Shown here piece after piece: positions 51,220-62,712 of a stretch of DNA of 64,000 nucleotides (position 1 is the first letter of the stretch; the number at the start of each line of letters is the position of its first letter). The position numbers and the translations under genes were made by a program. The stretch spans positions 24,892 to 88,891 of the forward strand of contig JADDOH010002093.1 in the NCBI GenBank assembly GCA_016648135.1. The letters are read 5' to 3'. The DNA is from Agrypnia vestita. Its lineage: Eukaryota; Arthropoda; Insecta; Trichoptera; Phryganeidae. The notes below the pieces were generated by a model, which ran no database searches, was not told the DNA's origin, and saw nothing but the letters and a program-made list of their open reading frames with translations.

Positions 51220-51640
51220 TGGGGGCTAAAGCTTTTAAATCTGTCTCAGTTGATAAAAACATGCACTGACAGTTTTACTTATTTGTGTGGAGATCTAATT
51301 ATGCGCGGGACAATGAAGGTTTTGCGCGGTTTTCGTCTCTGCATTGTTGACGAAGGCCGAGCGAGGAGGTCGCTTTAGCATAAAATAATGCCAACCAGGC
51401 GGCGAACGTGCTGGGCCGATATGGACGCTTTTGCGCGTACAACGGCTCAGGGTATGTGGTGGGTCCCCCTTCATGGGGAGATCTGAATCAATGTGGACGT
51501 CCAACAACTTAACTGTAGATTTAGCGTTCACAGAAATTGATTCCTGGATTGCTTTCTAGGTATTGCCGCCCAGTAGCTCCGTCTTGGATGGATTTAAAGT
51601 AAATCTGTTTTGCACTATCCATTCGCCTTTTTTCTCAACA
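51220..51640 (-). pseudogene. LINE reverse-transcriptase fragment (Jockey/CR1-like)
   Basis: The minus-strand frame reads AIQESISVNAKSTVKLLDVH then IDSDLPMKG, matching the 'vKLLGvhIDs.LsW' segment after the catalytic core, followed by shifted TLSRCTRKS sequence and stops. Degenerate. Confidence 0.65.
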
Positions 51641-51690
51641 CATTTTGTAATGTTGTCTTTTAATTAATTTGATACTCTAAATATATATGT

Positions 51691-51880
51691 ATATGCATGT
51701 TGCTAGAGTTATTAATTTTGTGAAAAATGTCTGTTTTTCATATTCATTTCGAAAACGCAATGTTTATTATGCTAAAACAAAGATCTCGACATTTCAAAGT
51801 ATACGATATTGACATTTTTGTTGTTCTGACTTGCGAAAAAACTCAAAATATTTTTTCAATTTCGTCAAATTTATAGGGCC
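51691..51880. repeat. Fragment of pogo-like family G
   Basis: GTGAAAAATGTCTGTTTTTC, TTTATTATGCTAAAACAAAG and ATTTTTTCAATTTCGTCAAA match internal blocks of the copies at 33061 and 61588. Confidence 0.6.
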
Positions 51881-51989
51881 GGTTATTTGATCAATGGTAC
51901 TAAAAGGGAAAAACGGATTTTGTGATTTCCAACTAATCAAGTAAACTGTTTTCGCAAAAACCTGTTTTTTCATTATTTTTAACATTAGC

Positions 51990-53100
51990 TACTGACACAT
52001 CATCAGCCCTAACATTTCACATAATTATCACATTTTTACAGCAATTGTTTTTCTTTTCTTCGCGCAGTTTGCTGTTTCTTTCTTTGCCATTTCACCGATT
52101 ATGTTAAATACAGGAATAAAGTATAATAATAGTTGTTATACATTTATATTTATTTGGCTATAGTTATAAATATTGTATCTCAGAAAGGTACGACTTATTT
52201 TTCAAAATTTTTGTATTGTATTTTTTTCAATAAAATGTAGGTACACTCACACGTAATTAAATATTGTTAAGCAAGAAGTTGTAAAGGAGATATTTTGTAA
52301 ATAAAAGTATTTATTTATCTGCCGTTTGTAACATTGAACAATATTATGCGGCCAGCATCAATATTTTCAGTAAAATATTTTTCTCTTATTATAAACAGTT
52401 ATTATATTCCAAAATTCCTTCAAATGACCATGACCACAAAATACGGGGACAATTTATTGAAGAACTTAAAGTAACTGCCATATACGGTGAAACCCTGTTC
52501 ATTTGAAATTTGTCATAATTGAGGGGATAAAAGCAAAGGTAGCAATATCCAGAATTTTTAAAAAACGTTTTGAATGCTGAAATTACAATATACTGTATTT
52601 GAGATTTTACAGGAAATGTATCTAGATCTATCCCTTCCAAAATCATGTTTCCAAATCACTATTAAAGGCAAAGACGGTTACATCCTAGAAGTGTAAAAAT
52701 CAAAGGCGGCAATATCCACTTCAACCGATCAAACCCCAAGAATGTGCTACGTGATAAAATGTTTGCTTCATACTAAAGTAACAGTTGATGTCAATTTTAG
52801 GCCAAATCATAGGAAAGACAACAATATCCAATTACGTAAATAGCAAAAGCAGCATTGTCCACCATTTAGTAGCAAACACAGCAATATCCATTTTTAAAAG
52901 TTAAATATTTATTAATACACATATATAAAAGAAAAACTGAGGTGAATTGTTTTTGAAAACTTGTTTCCAATAAGATGTAGGTTTCATAGATTCCAGAGAA
53001 ATTTCCTTGAGTTGTGAGATTATTTGTATTTATATCAGAATTACCTCAGTGGAATATTGCTACTTTTGCTTTTATACTACTCAATTTGAAATACTTAAAA
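51990..53100. other. Intergenic, nothing recognised
   Basis: AT-rich; GCAATATCCA recurs several times between 52540 and 52900 (for example 52708, 52826, 52881), perhaps an old local duplication. No supported coding frame. Confidence 0.45.
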
Positions 53101-53129
53101 CACAAAACCCCTACTTACCAATCACGCCG

Positions 53130-53580
53130 TTTCCGTGCGGGTAGGGAGAGAGGATAGAGCGCCACACTCTTGTCCTGTCACACAACTTTTGCCTCATCCG
53201 CATTCATACATCTTCGCAAGCAAGCTCGACGGTTGTCGAGGCTTCTAACGGGACCATCTTTCAGTTAGTTAGTCTGGTCGTGCCACGTCTTTCGCGGTAA
53301 CGCTCTCCACACTTGCGTTATATCTCTTTCTTGCCATTCTTTCCTCATTCATTCCCTCAACATGCCCAAACCATCTGAGCAACCCTTTTTAAATTTCTAT
53401 TAATTATGCTAAGACCAGCTTTACAATAATTCATAATATCTTCATTCTTTACTCTATCATAAATGGATGTGCCGCACATACACCTAAGGGATCTCATCTC
53501 CACTGCATTCAGTCTACTTTTGTTCGTCTTCTGCCAGCTCCATGCTTCACTCCATACATCAGTGTTGGCACCCAAAATTT
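53130..53580 (-). pseudogene. LINE C-terminal fragment (EMRSLR type)
   Basis: The frame (53575-53357) reads DVWSEAWSWQKTNKSRLNAV, EMRSLRCMCGTS and KNEDI, the conserved thumb/C-terminal block of insect RTE-like LINEs. The 3' flank (53130-53280) is shared with the spacer of the foldback at 43865. Confidence 0.75.
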
Positions 53581-54430
53581 TGATTTAATTAATTCATTTA
53601 TTCAAAATAATTTTTACACTCTTGCGTAATAAATCAATATATTTCAAGTTATATATAATATGTACATATTTCAAATTTTTTTAACATAGCAGGTTATAAA
53701 TAAACGAAAAATGAGCGCAGCTTTATAATTGCGCCAATCCATGTGAATTTCCTTTATTTTTAGATCTTTATTAGAACAACATGAGTTTTTGTTAGAAAGT
53801 TTAGATTTAGTACAGCTCAAAATAGGATTTACAAATACATATATTTAATTTGCAGCGCGGTCCTCAGGCTAAACTTGTTTAAATATAATTGACCAAAATA
53901 AAGATTTTGTACACATATTTTTAAAATCTTTATTTTGGTAAAATGTTTCTGCACATTTGATACATTGCTTTTAATATTCAATTTCGTGTAATATCAATCC
54001 AATTCCTGGAAAGAAAAATATAATGAGTATAAAGAGTGGTAAATTTTTTGATACAACAGTAGGTGAGACACATTTCTAGGGAGAAAATCTCCGAAGCAAT
54101 CATGAATTTTGTATTTTAATTCACATAATGTTGTGTAGGCGATCTGTTAAAATATTTGTTCATTGAGAATTTTAAAGGTTTGTAAAATTACACGGGAAAA
54201 ACATACACCAAAAAATTATTAAATATATAAGTTAGTTTCTTTCGCACTCAAAAAGGATTAAAAAAATTAAAGCAATTAAACCATCTTGTGTTGCTCTGAA
54301 AACAAAGATTTATTTTATTAGTTATAAGCTATAATTATCTATAAGTTCCATTAACAATTATTAACAATTTTGACTACAGTTAGTAATACAAACGAAACAC
54401 AATTTCATTATTTCTTTTTTGTCCCTGGTG
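53581..54430. other. Intergenic, nothing recognised
   Basis: AT-rich, no supported coding frame. Confidence 0.5.
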
Positions 54431-54435
54431 TAATA

Positions 54436-55369
54436 AAGGGTCCTGGGCTAAACTTTACTTTATGGCCTCACTCAATTTTCTTAAAAATAAGTATCCTGGT
54501 GGAGCTAAGTGCCCTGATGGCAAAACTGAAATCAAAATTTGTCAGTCGTGAGTATTTAAAAAGTTATTACACTTTAAAGTTTGGAGATTTTCCATACGTT
54601 TTGACATTTCAATAATTTTATCTATACTATATATATGAAGCGAACCATAGACAATTTTTCACCAAGATTTTTTCTTTGAATTAGAAAAATGGAAAAATGT
54701 TGCCTTTTCCCAGTACCCGGGGGCACAAAGCCGTGGAACGCTCCCACGACTGCTTTGCCACCAAACCATAACACAACGAGTTGAAACCCTGACGGGCCGT
54801 AGCAGGCGAGTACCCGGGGACACAAACCCGCGGAATTCTCCCACGACTGCTTTGCCACCAAACCATAACACAACGAGTTAAAACCCTGACTTGCCGTAGC
54901 AGGCGAATATACGGGGCACATTGGTATGAAAATATACATTCATATTGAAAATATATTTCGTAGTTATAAGGAAATAGGCACAAAATGTCAATTTTAAAAA
55001 TATGTTTTATAAAAAATGATAATGTTTATAAAACATACTTTTTGTCAAATCTATGTATTTATTATTACATCATGATTTTTTTCTTAATTATGGTTTGTAC
55101 CTTGCTAGAATTAGTAATGATTTTTAATAAAAAAATATCTTGGTGAAAAATTGTCTATGGTTTACGTCATATATATTATAGATAAAATTATTGAAATGTC
55201 AAAACGTATGGAAAATTTTCAAACTTTAAAGTGTAATAACTTTTTAAATACTCGCGATCGCCAAATTTTGATTTTAGATTTGGCATCAGGGCACTCAACT
55301 GCACCAGGATACTTTTTTTTATGAATGTCAGAGTGAGGCCATAAAGTAAAGTAATACCGGATCCTGATT
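54436..55369. mobile_element. Large foldback element with a 97-bp tandem core
   Basis: Arms 54436-54676 and 55131-55369 are inverted copies (landmarks TTTACTTTATGGCCTCACTC, TATTTAAAAAGTTATTACAC, TTTTGACATTTCAATAATTT, CCATAGACAATTTTTCACCA). The spacer holds two 97-bp tandem units (from 54713 and 54810). Open frames in the units are not genes. Confidence 0.85.
54713..54920. repeat. Tandem repeat, 97 bp x 2 plus a partial
   Basis: Each unit starts GTACCCGGGG.CACAAA and holds CCCACGACTGCTTTGCCACC and CATAACACAACGAGTT. The units are GC-rich unlike their surroundings and form the core of the foldback element. Confidence 0.9.
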
Positions 55370-55821
55370 ACAAAAATGATGTCAAATTTTGGCGCAAGCA
55401 AGTTTAAAAGCAGTTATTTTAAGTTTAAAAATGATACCTTTTTGACACTTCACGCCATAGATGAACATATAAAATATTTATATGTTTTTACTGTTTTATT
55501 CACAGAAATTTACAAATCACGTTTATTATAAGTGGGCCCATTCATTATCTTTCATGTCAACTATACGATCCTATATTGCATGGCGACTTGCCATGCATAA
55601 TAATGAATGCCCCGCATTAGCTGAGAAAAAATCATTGTGAATTTGAATTTGGAGATTATTTTTCCCAAGAGCTTATCTCCGTTTTTAACACAAAATAGAT
55701 CTTTTCAGAATACGATAAGGAAGGATAATTTTCTATGGGTTCTTGTGTCAAAAATGTTTGCAGTGCGGCAAACTTAAAAATTAAAGAAATGCACGTACAT
55801 TTTGTTTACATATGTATATAA
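55370..55821. other. Downstream of the CUB gene: nothing recognised
   Basis: AT-rich. No clear poly(A) signal was singled out; TTTATT (minus-strand AATAAA) occurs several times. Confidence 0.4.
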
Positions 55822-55938
55822 TTATATTATCACTTCCACTGAGTTGTATTTTGCTACCCAGCCGAGGCCATTGTTGTTGATTGACGAATGTTGTACTAAC
55901 TTTACATAAGTTGAGCCGTGGTATGGAGCTGGATCATC
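55822..55938 (-). CDS. CUB gene terminal exon with stop
   Basis: After TTATTTAAG it encodes STYVKLVQHSS and LGWVAKYNS, the last strands of the CUB fold, then nine residues and TAA. No membrane anchor follows, so this end of the protein is extracellular or free. Confidence 0.8.
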   Translation of the reverse strand, partial: DDPAPYHGSTYVKLVQHSSINNNGLGWVAKYNSVEVII

Positions 55939-58900
55939 CTTAAATAAAAAAATTAAACATTTGTGATGATGCAATTTTTTATTTTTTATGGTCATTATTA
56001 TTGAAACCATTCACTGAAAAGGACTTCATTCGACTTAATATTGAAGCCATGCAATGAAAAGGACTTTAACATCATAACCTAATATTTTTTCGTAAATTAG
56101 ATTTTTCTGTACGTCTTTCTAATTGATTAATTATTTTGGTTATTAAATATTTCACAGAACTTTGTTCTGAAAAATTACAACTTCACAAATATGAATGTGT
56201 TCTTGAATATATATAATATCTGTTGTATAAATGTATGTCCAAATAAAAATGAATTATTCAATTAATCATGGCGTCCATCTAGCGGTGGCATTGCAAAGTA
56301 ATTTCAACTACAGTATCAAAAAAGCGGATTGCTCTATGGACAAAAATAAAAATTAATCAATTTATAAAAATAAGAACTACATATAAGGTCGATATATTCA
56401 CGGAAACATAGAGGGAGGTAAAACAAGACGGCAAACAAGGCACAACTGACTGACAAAGTTACTCAATTAAAATTTTTTATTTTTTAGGAACAACTAATAT
56501 CTACTGTCCTAGAGCAATTTGAACGTCGGGTTTCACCACTTTAGAGCAGGTGATGGTTGTAAATGAGAGAGTGATCTCAATGCTTTATTTATTATCCACA
56601 AGGTCCCTAATATACAATGTGAATGACAATGATATTGATGATAGAAGCTTCCTTAGAGTTCCAGATGTTGGGACTGCATAGTTCTATGTGATGTAGATCG
56701 TCCTGGCTGACTGGGTAGCTCTGCTTTATCGTAATGTTGTCCATGGTCAGTTACTCCGATGTACGCGTAGAGGTGACGTCATGGCGTAGCTTCCGATATG
56801 CAGCGTAATATTGTCGGAGGTCAGTACGGCGGCGTAGTAACTGACCTTCCCCCCTGCGCCGAGACCGGCAGCGTGCCGTCGTTGTTTGAGAATCCCGTGT
56901 ACCACTGAGGATGAGGTGGTCGCGAGAGCAACAGTTTATATACCCGACGATCCTTTGTCTGGCTTAGTCGTGTGCCGCTAGTGGATGACCGAACTTCTCC
57001 CAGTCAGCATAAACGGAGTTGCTAGTGCTAATGTAAGCCAGCCAACGCCTTGTATGTGTGAGTGTCTGCCGGCTGTGCGTTTTTGGCTCTGTGTAATACT
57101 CCAAGTTACGTGTGCGTGTGTGTGTGTCCTCTGCCTGGTGCGTGTTGCTTTTGCTGACTTGTCAGTCACTGGTTATGGTACGATGTCCGAGGTCAACGCT
57201 CTTCTGTCCTCTTCGGCGCGTGTGTCGTGAATTCTAAGATTGGTGGATACGCTGTTTGGGGTGATACCCCATACCTTTTTTAAATTTTAAGTCTTTCGCA
57301 AGTTTTTAATATAATTAAAGAAAATTAATTATATTAATAAAAATAACACTTTGTATAATTCCACTATTTATCAACATGTTTTGGGGTCAATGGCCCCTGA
57401 TCAGGATACAACATAGAGTATTTTTTTTATTATTAATATAAATAATGTTATTTTTCTGTTATTGAGGAAAGTTAATTACATATAACTGTTTGTGGAAAAT
57501 AAGGAAGATTAATTTATGTATATAAAAATGTATTGGTTTTAAATGTATAACCTTTGTATAACTATCAACATAAGAGCATGAGAAAACATTTGAATTGGAG
57601 AGTTTATTTACTAGTGTAGATAATCAAATAAATGGTGATTACTCATTTCAGTTAATGTTGTGTTTAACGCGGTTTTTTATTGACCTATCCTGAAACCTCA
57701 AACATCTACTTTGTAAAATATGTAAATTTGTGGTTACTTACTCCAGGGCAGTACTTGGTTATCAAGTTTTCCTTTTCATCTATCAGTTCAATGTAATCTG
57801 TGGGACACAACACAGGAGATCCAATATTGAAGACTGAAAAATAAACCCATTTTATATAAACTTTCAAAATTATATAGGTTTATTTGGAAAACGTAACTAA
57901 CTTCGCAGGTATATATTTCTACTTTCATTATGAGTCAAAAATATTCAAGAAACCGTGACCTAATATAATTAATTGTGGAGATATGCAACATCTAAGATTA
58001 CTGTTGTTTTTTAATATTTCTGACTTATTTTTTGTAAAATGTTGGACTATTATTACAGTAACTTATATTGAATATGAAAAATTTATTTCCTTAATAGACG
58101 TTGACTCACAGCAAATAACTGGCGCCGTTCCCACGAGACGCGAGTCACACGGCCCCCTACAAAAATGCTGACGCGACGGAATACACATGAATTAATGCTA
58201 GATCTGAGAAATCCGAAAAATGCTGAGCGATGAGAATATACGCTGATGAGCAGAGACAGAATTCGCTGACAGGGCAGTTTCCACGCCTGGTGAAGATACC
58301 GATGCTGCATTTTTCATGTCGGCATGCACGTACGCCATGCAAAACACAGGATATATAAGTGGTACGATGGGCTCACAAAAATCAGTTCGTCCCGGCCTTC
58401 ACAGACCCGCGGTAACGCTCACCACGCGCTGCGTCTCTCCAAAACGACCCCCGCAGCTTGTACCATCATCATCAACGCCACGCTGTTCATTCTGAACCAA
58501 CCATCAAGTACCGTCCTCATCAACGCCACGCTGTCCATTCTACACCAGCCATCAAGTATCATTGAATCAACACTACGCGGATCCCTCTCCAGTGATTGGG
58601 TACCCACCTTTCTTACCCACCACTTTCCCAGGACCGTTTTATGAGCTTACGCTGACATATCTGTCCTTCTCATGCGTCGCCTAGTTGACAGTTTTTTACT
58701 CTAATAGCTATCTCCATGCTGGACCGTGTATAGAGCGGCCCAGTAGGGAAATGCAAGCAAAGCCCAATCACTATCCCACCCTCGCAGAAATAAAATCTTT
58801 ATTAGTATATTCAATCCAGTTACATGGTAGGGATCCCTCTCCAGCAGTAAATTGTCAGCTGTCCATTGTGACATCACGCACGCGATCAGCTGTCTACAAT

Positions 58901-59763
58901 TGCCACAATGACCCATGTGTGCCGCGCCGCTGCTCCAATGACGTCAGATCTTATCAGCCGAGACACCGAGCAAACGGCTCATCAAATCACTCCATTGTAC
59001 AGTAACCGGCAAACATCTTGAAATTTTAAAGCGTAGTGGGGGAAAGTTTGCGCATGTACCATTCCACCAAAGAGACCCAAATTTTGTCTTCTGCGCATTC
59101 CCCCACTACGCCAAAAAATTTCAAGAAGTTTGCCGGCAACTGTAATCTCATTCAAATAAAAACTACATTAAAACCGATTTCGTTTCTCCACAGAGATGTA
59201 TTTTCCAAAGTAAAATTCGGGAATGGTGACCCCCTTCATAACAACATCTTTCTACACAACTTGCACAAACTGTGGGAGCCGGATAACGGCCACATCCCAT
59301 AAAGTCAAATAAAATAATAAAAACCTTTGAATTCCAATTGGAATTTCTGCAGGGTTTTTATTATTTTATTTGACGTGTATTAAGGGAATGAATTTTTCAT
59401 ATTCGATAAAAGTTACTGTAATGATAGTTCAGCTTTTTACAAAAAATAAGTCAGAAATAATAAAAAAAAATGCAAACTTTGATATTGCATAACTCCATAA
59501 CTATTGATATTAGGTCATGGCTGCTTGAACATTTTTGACTCATAATCAAGGCAGAAATAATATTCCAAATAACCCTGTATACATATTTTAAAAACATGCC
59601 TATTCTGAAATAAGAAAAGTACCTTTAAATGTTAGGGTCAACCTCCTTCCATATGGTGTTCTTATAATCCACTCACAGACAATATTTTTTCGGTATGCAT
59701 TTGGATACATTGGACTGTAAATTATCCCTTCATAATGGAATATTGTTCCACCACAACCTCTTC
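55822..59763 (-). CDS. C-terminal CUB domain of a larger protein (last three coding exons; partial)
   Basis: Exons 59763-59623, 57833-57742 and 55938-55822 join in phase (350 nt) and end with TAA. The product has the CUB pattern: CGG near the start, SPMYPNAY, a second Cys in VCEW, a third in LCPTDYIEL with the acidic DY pair, a fourth in KYCPG, and a closing GWVAKY strand. CUB domains are extracellular, disulphide-bonded ligand-binding modules. The first exon opens in mid-codon, so more exons lie upstream, probably beyond 64000. A protein ending in a CUB domain could be cubilin-like or tolloid-like; the sequence here does not decide. Confidence 0.85.
56520..57260 (-). mobile_element. LTR-retrotransposon LTR-like fragment
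   Basis: Read on the minus strand: a GC-rich block, a GTATATAAAC TATA box (complement of about 56935-56945), an AATAAATAAAG poly(A)-like signal (about 56583-56596) and then TGGTGAAACCCGACGTTC (56522-56539), which resembles the primer-binding site after Gypsy or BEL LTRs. No gag-pol frame follows, so it is at most an LTR plus leader. Lies in an intron of the CUB gene. Confidence 0.45.
57340..57480. repeat. Penelope-type tail-like repeat H, copy 2
   Basis: CAACATGTTTTGGGGTCAAT then GGCCCCTGATCAGGATAC, followed by TTATTAATATAAATAATGTT; partner of 38640-38840. Confidence 0.5.
57742..57833 (-). CDS. CUB gene exon: middle of the CUB domain
   Basis: After TTTTCAG it encodes VLCPTDYIELID and TKYCPG, supplying Cys 3 and Cys 4 and the conserved acidic DY. 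Donor GGA|GTAAGT, phase 0. Confidence 0.85.
57871..59582. mobile_element. Foldback element family I, copy 2, filling a CUB-gene intron
   Basis: The outer ends TATATAGGTTTATTTGG and (inverted) TATACAGGGTTATTTGG, then ATGAGTCAAAAATATTCAAG, GACCTAATAT and TATTTCTGACTTATTTTTTG are mirrored between 57871-58100 and 59400-59582. The interior (58110-59390) is GC-rich and contains a family J MITE and a 48-bp tandem pair near 58466-58560. It occupies nearly all of the intron between two CUB exons. Confidence 0.65.
58998..59144. mobile_element. 147-bp TA-flanked foldback MITE family J, copy 2
   Basis: TACAGTAACCGGCAAACATC ... GAAGTTTGCCGGCAACTGTA. Closely matches 50783-50929 in size and inner sequence. 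Confidence 0.85.
59623..59763 (-). CDS. CUB gene exon: first half of the CUB domain
   Basis: After acceptor ATTTTTAG it encodes RGCGGTIFHYEG, YSPMYPNAY and VCEWIIRTPYGRRLTLTF, the first five strands of a CUB fold with Cys 1 and Cys 2. Donor AAAG|GTACTT, phase 1 end. Confidence 0.85.
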
Positions 59764-60517
59764 CTAAAAATAATATTATGTTTGTTTAATATTCTTAATT
59801 GATATGGCAGCTACTGGGTGGTGCATTGCATGATTATTTTAATTAACTTACATCAAACTATGTACTACTAATTCCTCGAGTCGTTTTACTGGTTGGGTAA
59901 TTTGAGAGTCAGTAAAGATAGAGTCTAAATTCGCTAGCGACCGTGGAAGCAGAATTGTCGAAATATTTTCGTAGATGATATTTTCAAGCAAGTTTCCATA
60001 TTAAAAATATGCAAAGAAAAAAACCTTACAGAAAACCAAGAATATTTCAAACTTATGAGAAACCAATTTATAATGCCTAAACGTAAAACAATGCAGCATC
60101 ACTATATGGTTAGGCGACATAATAAATAAATATGCCTCTCAAAATGATGATTGATCGAATATCTATATTAATATATTTAACATCTATAATATCTTTCCTG
60201 AAGGCATGTTTGATTTTCCAATATAGGTCAAGAATGCCACTGCTTCTGTGCGGCTAACAACTCGACGCTAGATGTCGTTGGTCTCTGCTTGCGGCGCGAC
60301 AACCCAAAAACATATTTTAGAAACATTGAAACAATTGCTCTCGTTTTTTCTTCTAACGAAGTGTGTGCATTTTTTTCGCATTGAATGGTGGATATAATAA
60401 TTGATCAGTAAATTTTGTGATCATTTTTTTCCGGAATTTCATAATTTTAATTCTTTTCGCGTATCATTTGTGGCGTGAAAGAACAAAAAGACTCGGATAT
60501 TTGCAGAAAGTGGCGTC
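59764..60517. other. Upstream intron of the CUB gene / possible promoter of the 60518 exon
   Basis: AT-rich to 60230, then a GC-richer stretch 60235-60300. No further CUB exon recognised. Confidence 0.35.
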
Positions 60518-60584
60518 ATGAAGATTTGCGACTACCTAGACGATGTTCGATTGTCTTCGAAGCTGAAAAGGAAAAAGCATACAG
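60518..60584 (+). CDS. Possible first coding exon, plus strand
   Basis: ATG opens MKICDYLDDVRLSSKLKRKK and the frame runs to ACAG|GTCAGT, a good donor in phase 1. The upstream 250 bp is richer in GC than its surroundings, as a promoter or 5' UTR might be. I found no matching second exon within the window and do not recognise the peptide. Confidence 0.25.
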
Positions 60585-61145
60585 GTCAGTGGTCATTTGT
60601 GGCATTTTTGGTTTACTCATATGTGTTCTTCAGGGAGAAAACGTAATTTAACACTTTTCATTTGCATTATCGTATTGAGAGGTATATTTTGAATATTAAG
60701 TTCAGCCGGCGGATAACTATTTATACGTTGTCCGCCCACAATAATACGCTATATTTATAAAGCCATTAATTACTATAATCACTTACATATCGAGATACGA
60801 TGCATCAGTAACCTCTCAGAGCAAATCAAAAAAATTAAAATTTTCTTAAAATCAAACTTAAATTCATAAACCATTTAAACCTATAGCTTTTTTCAAAATA
60901 ACTCCTATACTTTCATGATCAATTTACCTTATTACTGTATTAATAAATAACTTGTATACACTATGTACCTATATATTATAACAAGGAATAAGAACTGTGG
61001 CTCCCTCATCAGACTCAAGAGCTTCTCTTCACTGATGAGGTCCTACATTACTATAAAGTATTTAAAAAAAAAAGTTTATCTAATATGTAAATATATAAGA
61101 ATTGTATTTGTACTTTATATTAAATAAATAAAAAATAAATAAATT
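60585..61145. other. No feature recognised
   Basis: AT-rich. TGATGAGGTCCTACATTACT near 61036 resembles a retroelement tail. No coding frame supported. Confidence 0.4.
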
Positions 61146-61530
61146 TAGCGCTAGCTGTTCGTACCCGGCATTGCACGGGTTAAGTATAGATTTCCATCGA
61201 AAATAAATTTGTGGAGGGAAACAAAGTATAGATTTGCATCGAAAATATATCAGGTGGAGGGGAAAGGGAAACGGTAAAAGGGGAACCTATGTTTCCCGCC
61301 GGGTCCTAAAGAATAAGTTTTCAAATTCTGAGTACGATCGGTTGAACACTCGAGATTTGCAACGAAAATATATCAGGGAAGGGGAAGGGGTAAAATAATA
61401 GGCGGAAAATGTCATCTATGTTATCGCCGAGTCCTAAAGTAAGTAAGTATGAAAAATTTGAATCGGACAAACGGTGTACATTTGTATAGAGAACAGACAG
61501 ACAGACATTGAGTTTTATAGGTAAAGATAA
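61146..61530 (-). mobile_element. Possible Helitron 3' end fragment
   Basis: On the minus strand ACCCG...CGGGT can pair, followed within about 11 nt by CTAG (61152-61155). The body has two diverged repeats of the GAAAATATATCAGG..GGGGAAGGG type. The terminus is not proven. Confidence 0.35.
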
Positions 61531-61587
61531 TAAAAAGTGACAAGTTCTCAAGGCCAAGTGTACTAAAGACCCCTGCAAATGGTACTA

Positions 61588-62425
61588 CTGTAAAACCCCG
61601 TTAATTCGAACTCCCGGTAATTCGAAATTCACCATATTTCGAAATTTTTCAAGCCCACAAGTCCCAAAATGCTAATTTCATAGTAGATTAACTCAGATAA
61701 TTCGACAACCCCAATTCGATATAATTTTTGCCCCTTGCAATCAATACATTTTATTTCACATATTTCGATTATTTTTTTTTAAATTTGACAAAATTTAAAA
61801 AAATATTTAGATTTTTTCGCAAGTGAGAACAAATACATATGTTGATGGGTACTTAACCTTTGATACTCGCATCCAACTGCGTCACACATATACTCACGCA
61901 CGGTGTCTCAGACTGAGATTTGATCTCGTATGTATTATTTAAATTATATACTTTTAAGCATTATTGATATTCATTATATAGAAGAGGGTAAAATTGAATT
62001 AAAAAAATAGAAAAATATTAGAACTTTAACTTTATTTGGTAGAAACAGACCTCTAAGGCCCGATTGTTTCAAGTTGGATTAGAATTAAAGTTCATTTAAA
62101 GCAAAGATTTTTAAACGGTTCGTTTGATTATTGATTTGTAGGTCTGAGAGACCAATGCGAGAGTATACAAAGGTTAAGTAATAGAAATGTCGCGATCTTT
62201 GTATTAGCATAATAAATGTTGCGTTTTTGAAACGATTTCTTGAAATATGTAAAAATACAGATTTTTTTCACAAAATTGATTGTTTTTCACAAGTTTTATG
62301 ATTTTTGGCGAATTTCTCAATCGCATAGCATTTTTTTGTACTTTGAATTTCGAATTAACAGGGTTACTCATAATTCAAAATGATTTTTTAGGTCCCTTGA
62401 GTTTCGAATTAACAAGGTTCTACTG
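61588..62425. mobile_element. pogo-like non-autonomous element family G, copy 3
   Basis: Ends CTGTAAAACCCCGTTAATTC and (inverted) CAGTAGAACCTTGTTAATTC, with TA after the right end. Subterminal TTCGAATTAACAGGG repeats. A family F MITE remnant (about 62055-62160) lies inside. Confidence 0.7.
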
Positions 62426-62712
62426 TAGTAAGTTGATAAAAGTATTAAAGCGTCTTTGAATACTGGAAAATCTCTGATTTGTGAGAAAATTAATTGCATA
62501 AATTAATAAGCGTAAGTGAATGATAAATTAGTTTACGCTCGGCATAGGAGGTCAATACATTGAAGCATGAGATGTACGTAAATATATTGTCACGTGGCTG
62601 CGGGAGACAAATAAAAATAACTATGAATAGAACACAAAGTTGTTTACTTCACACAATGACAGTTTAATTAAATAAATTAATTAAAACGTTTTCGATGCAT
62701 ACTGCATCATCT

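Noticed and set aside
54622..54983. Overlapping frames of 70-105 codons with internal repetition
   Set aside because: They read through the 97-bp tandem units of a foldback element in three frames; not protein coding.
58083..59005. GC-rich region with several 60-106 codon frames on both strands
   Set aside because: It lies inside the family I foldback in a CUB intron; no domain, no splice sites, and it contains a small tandem duplication.
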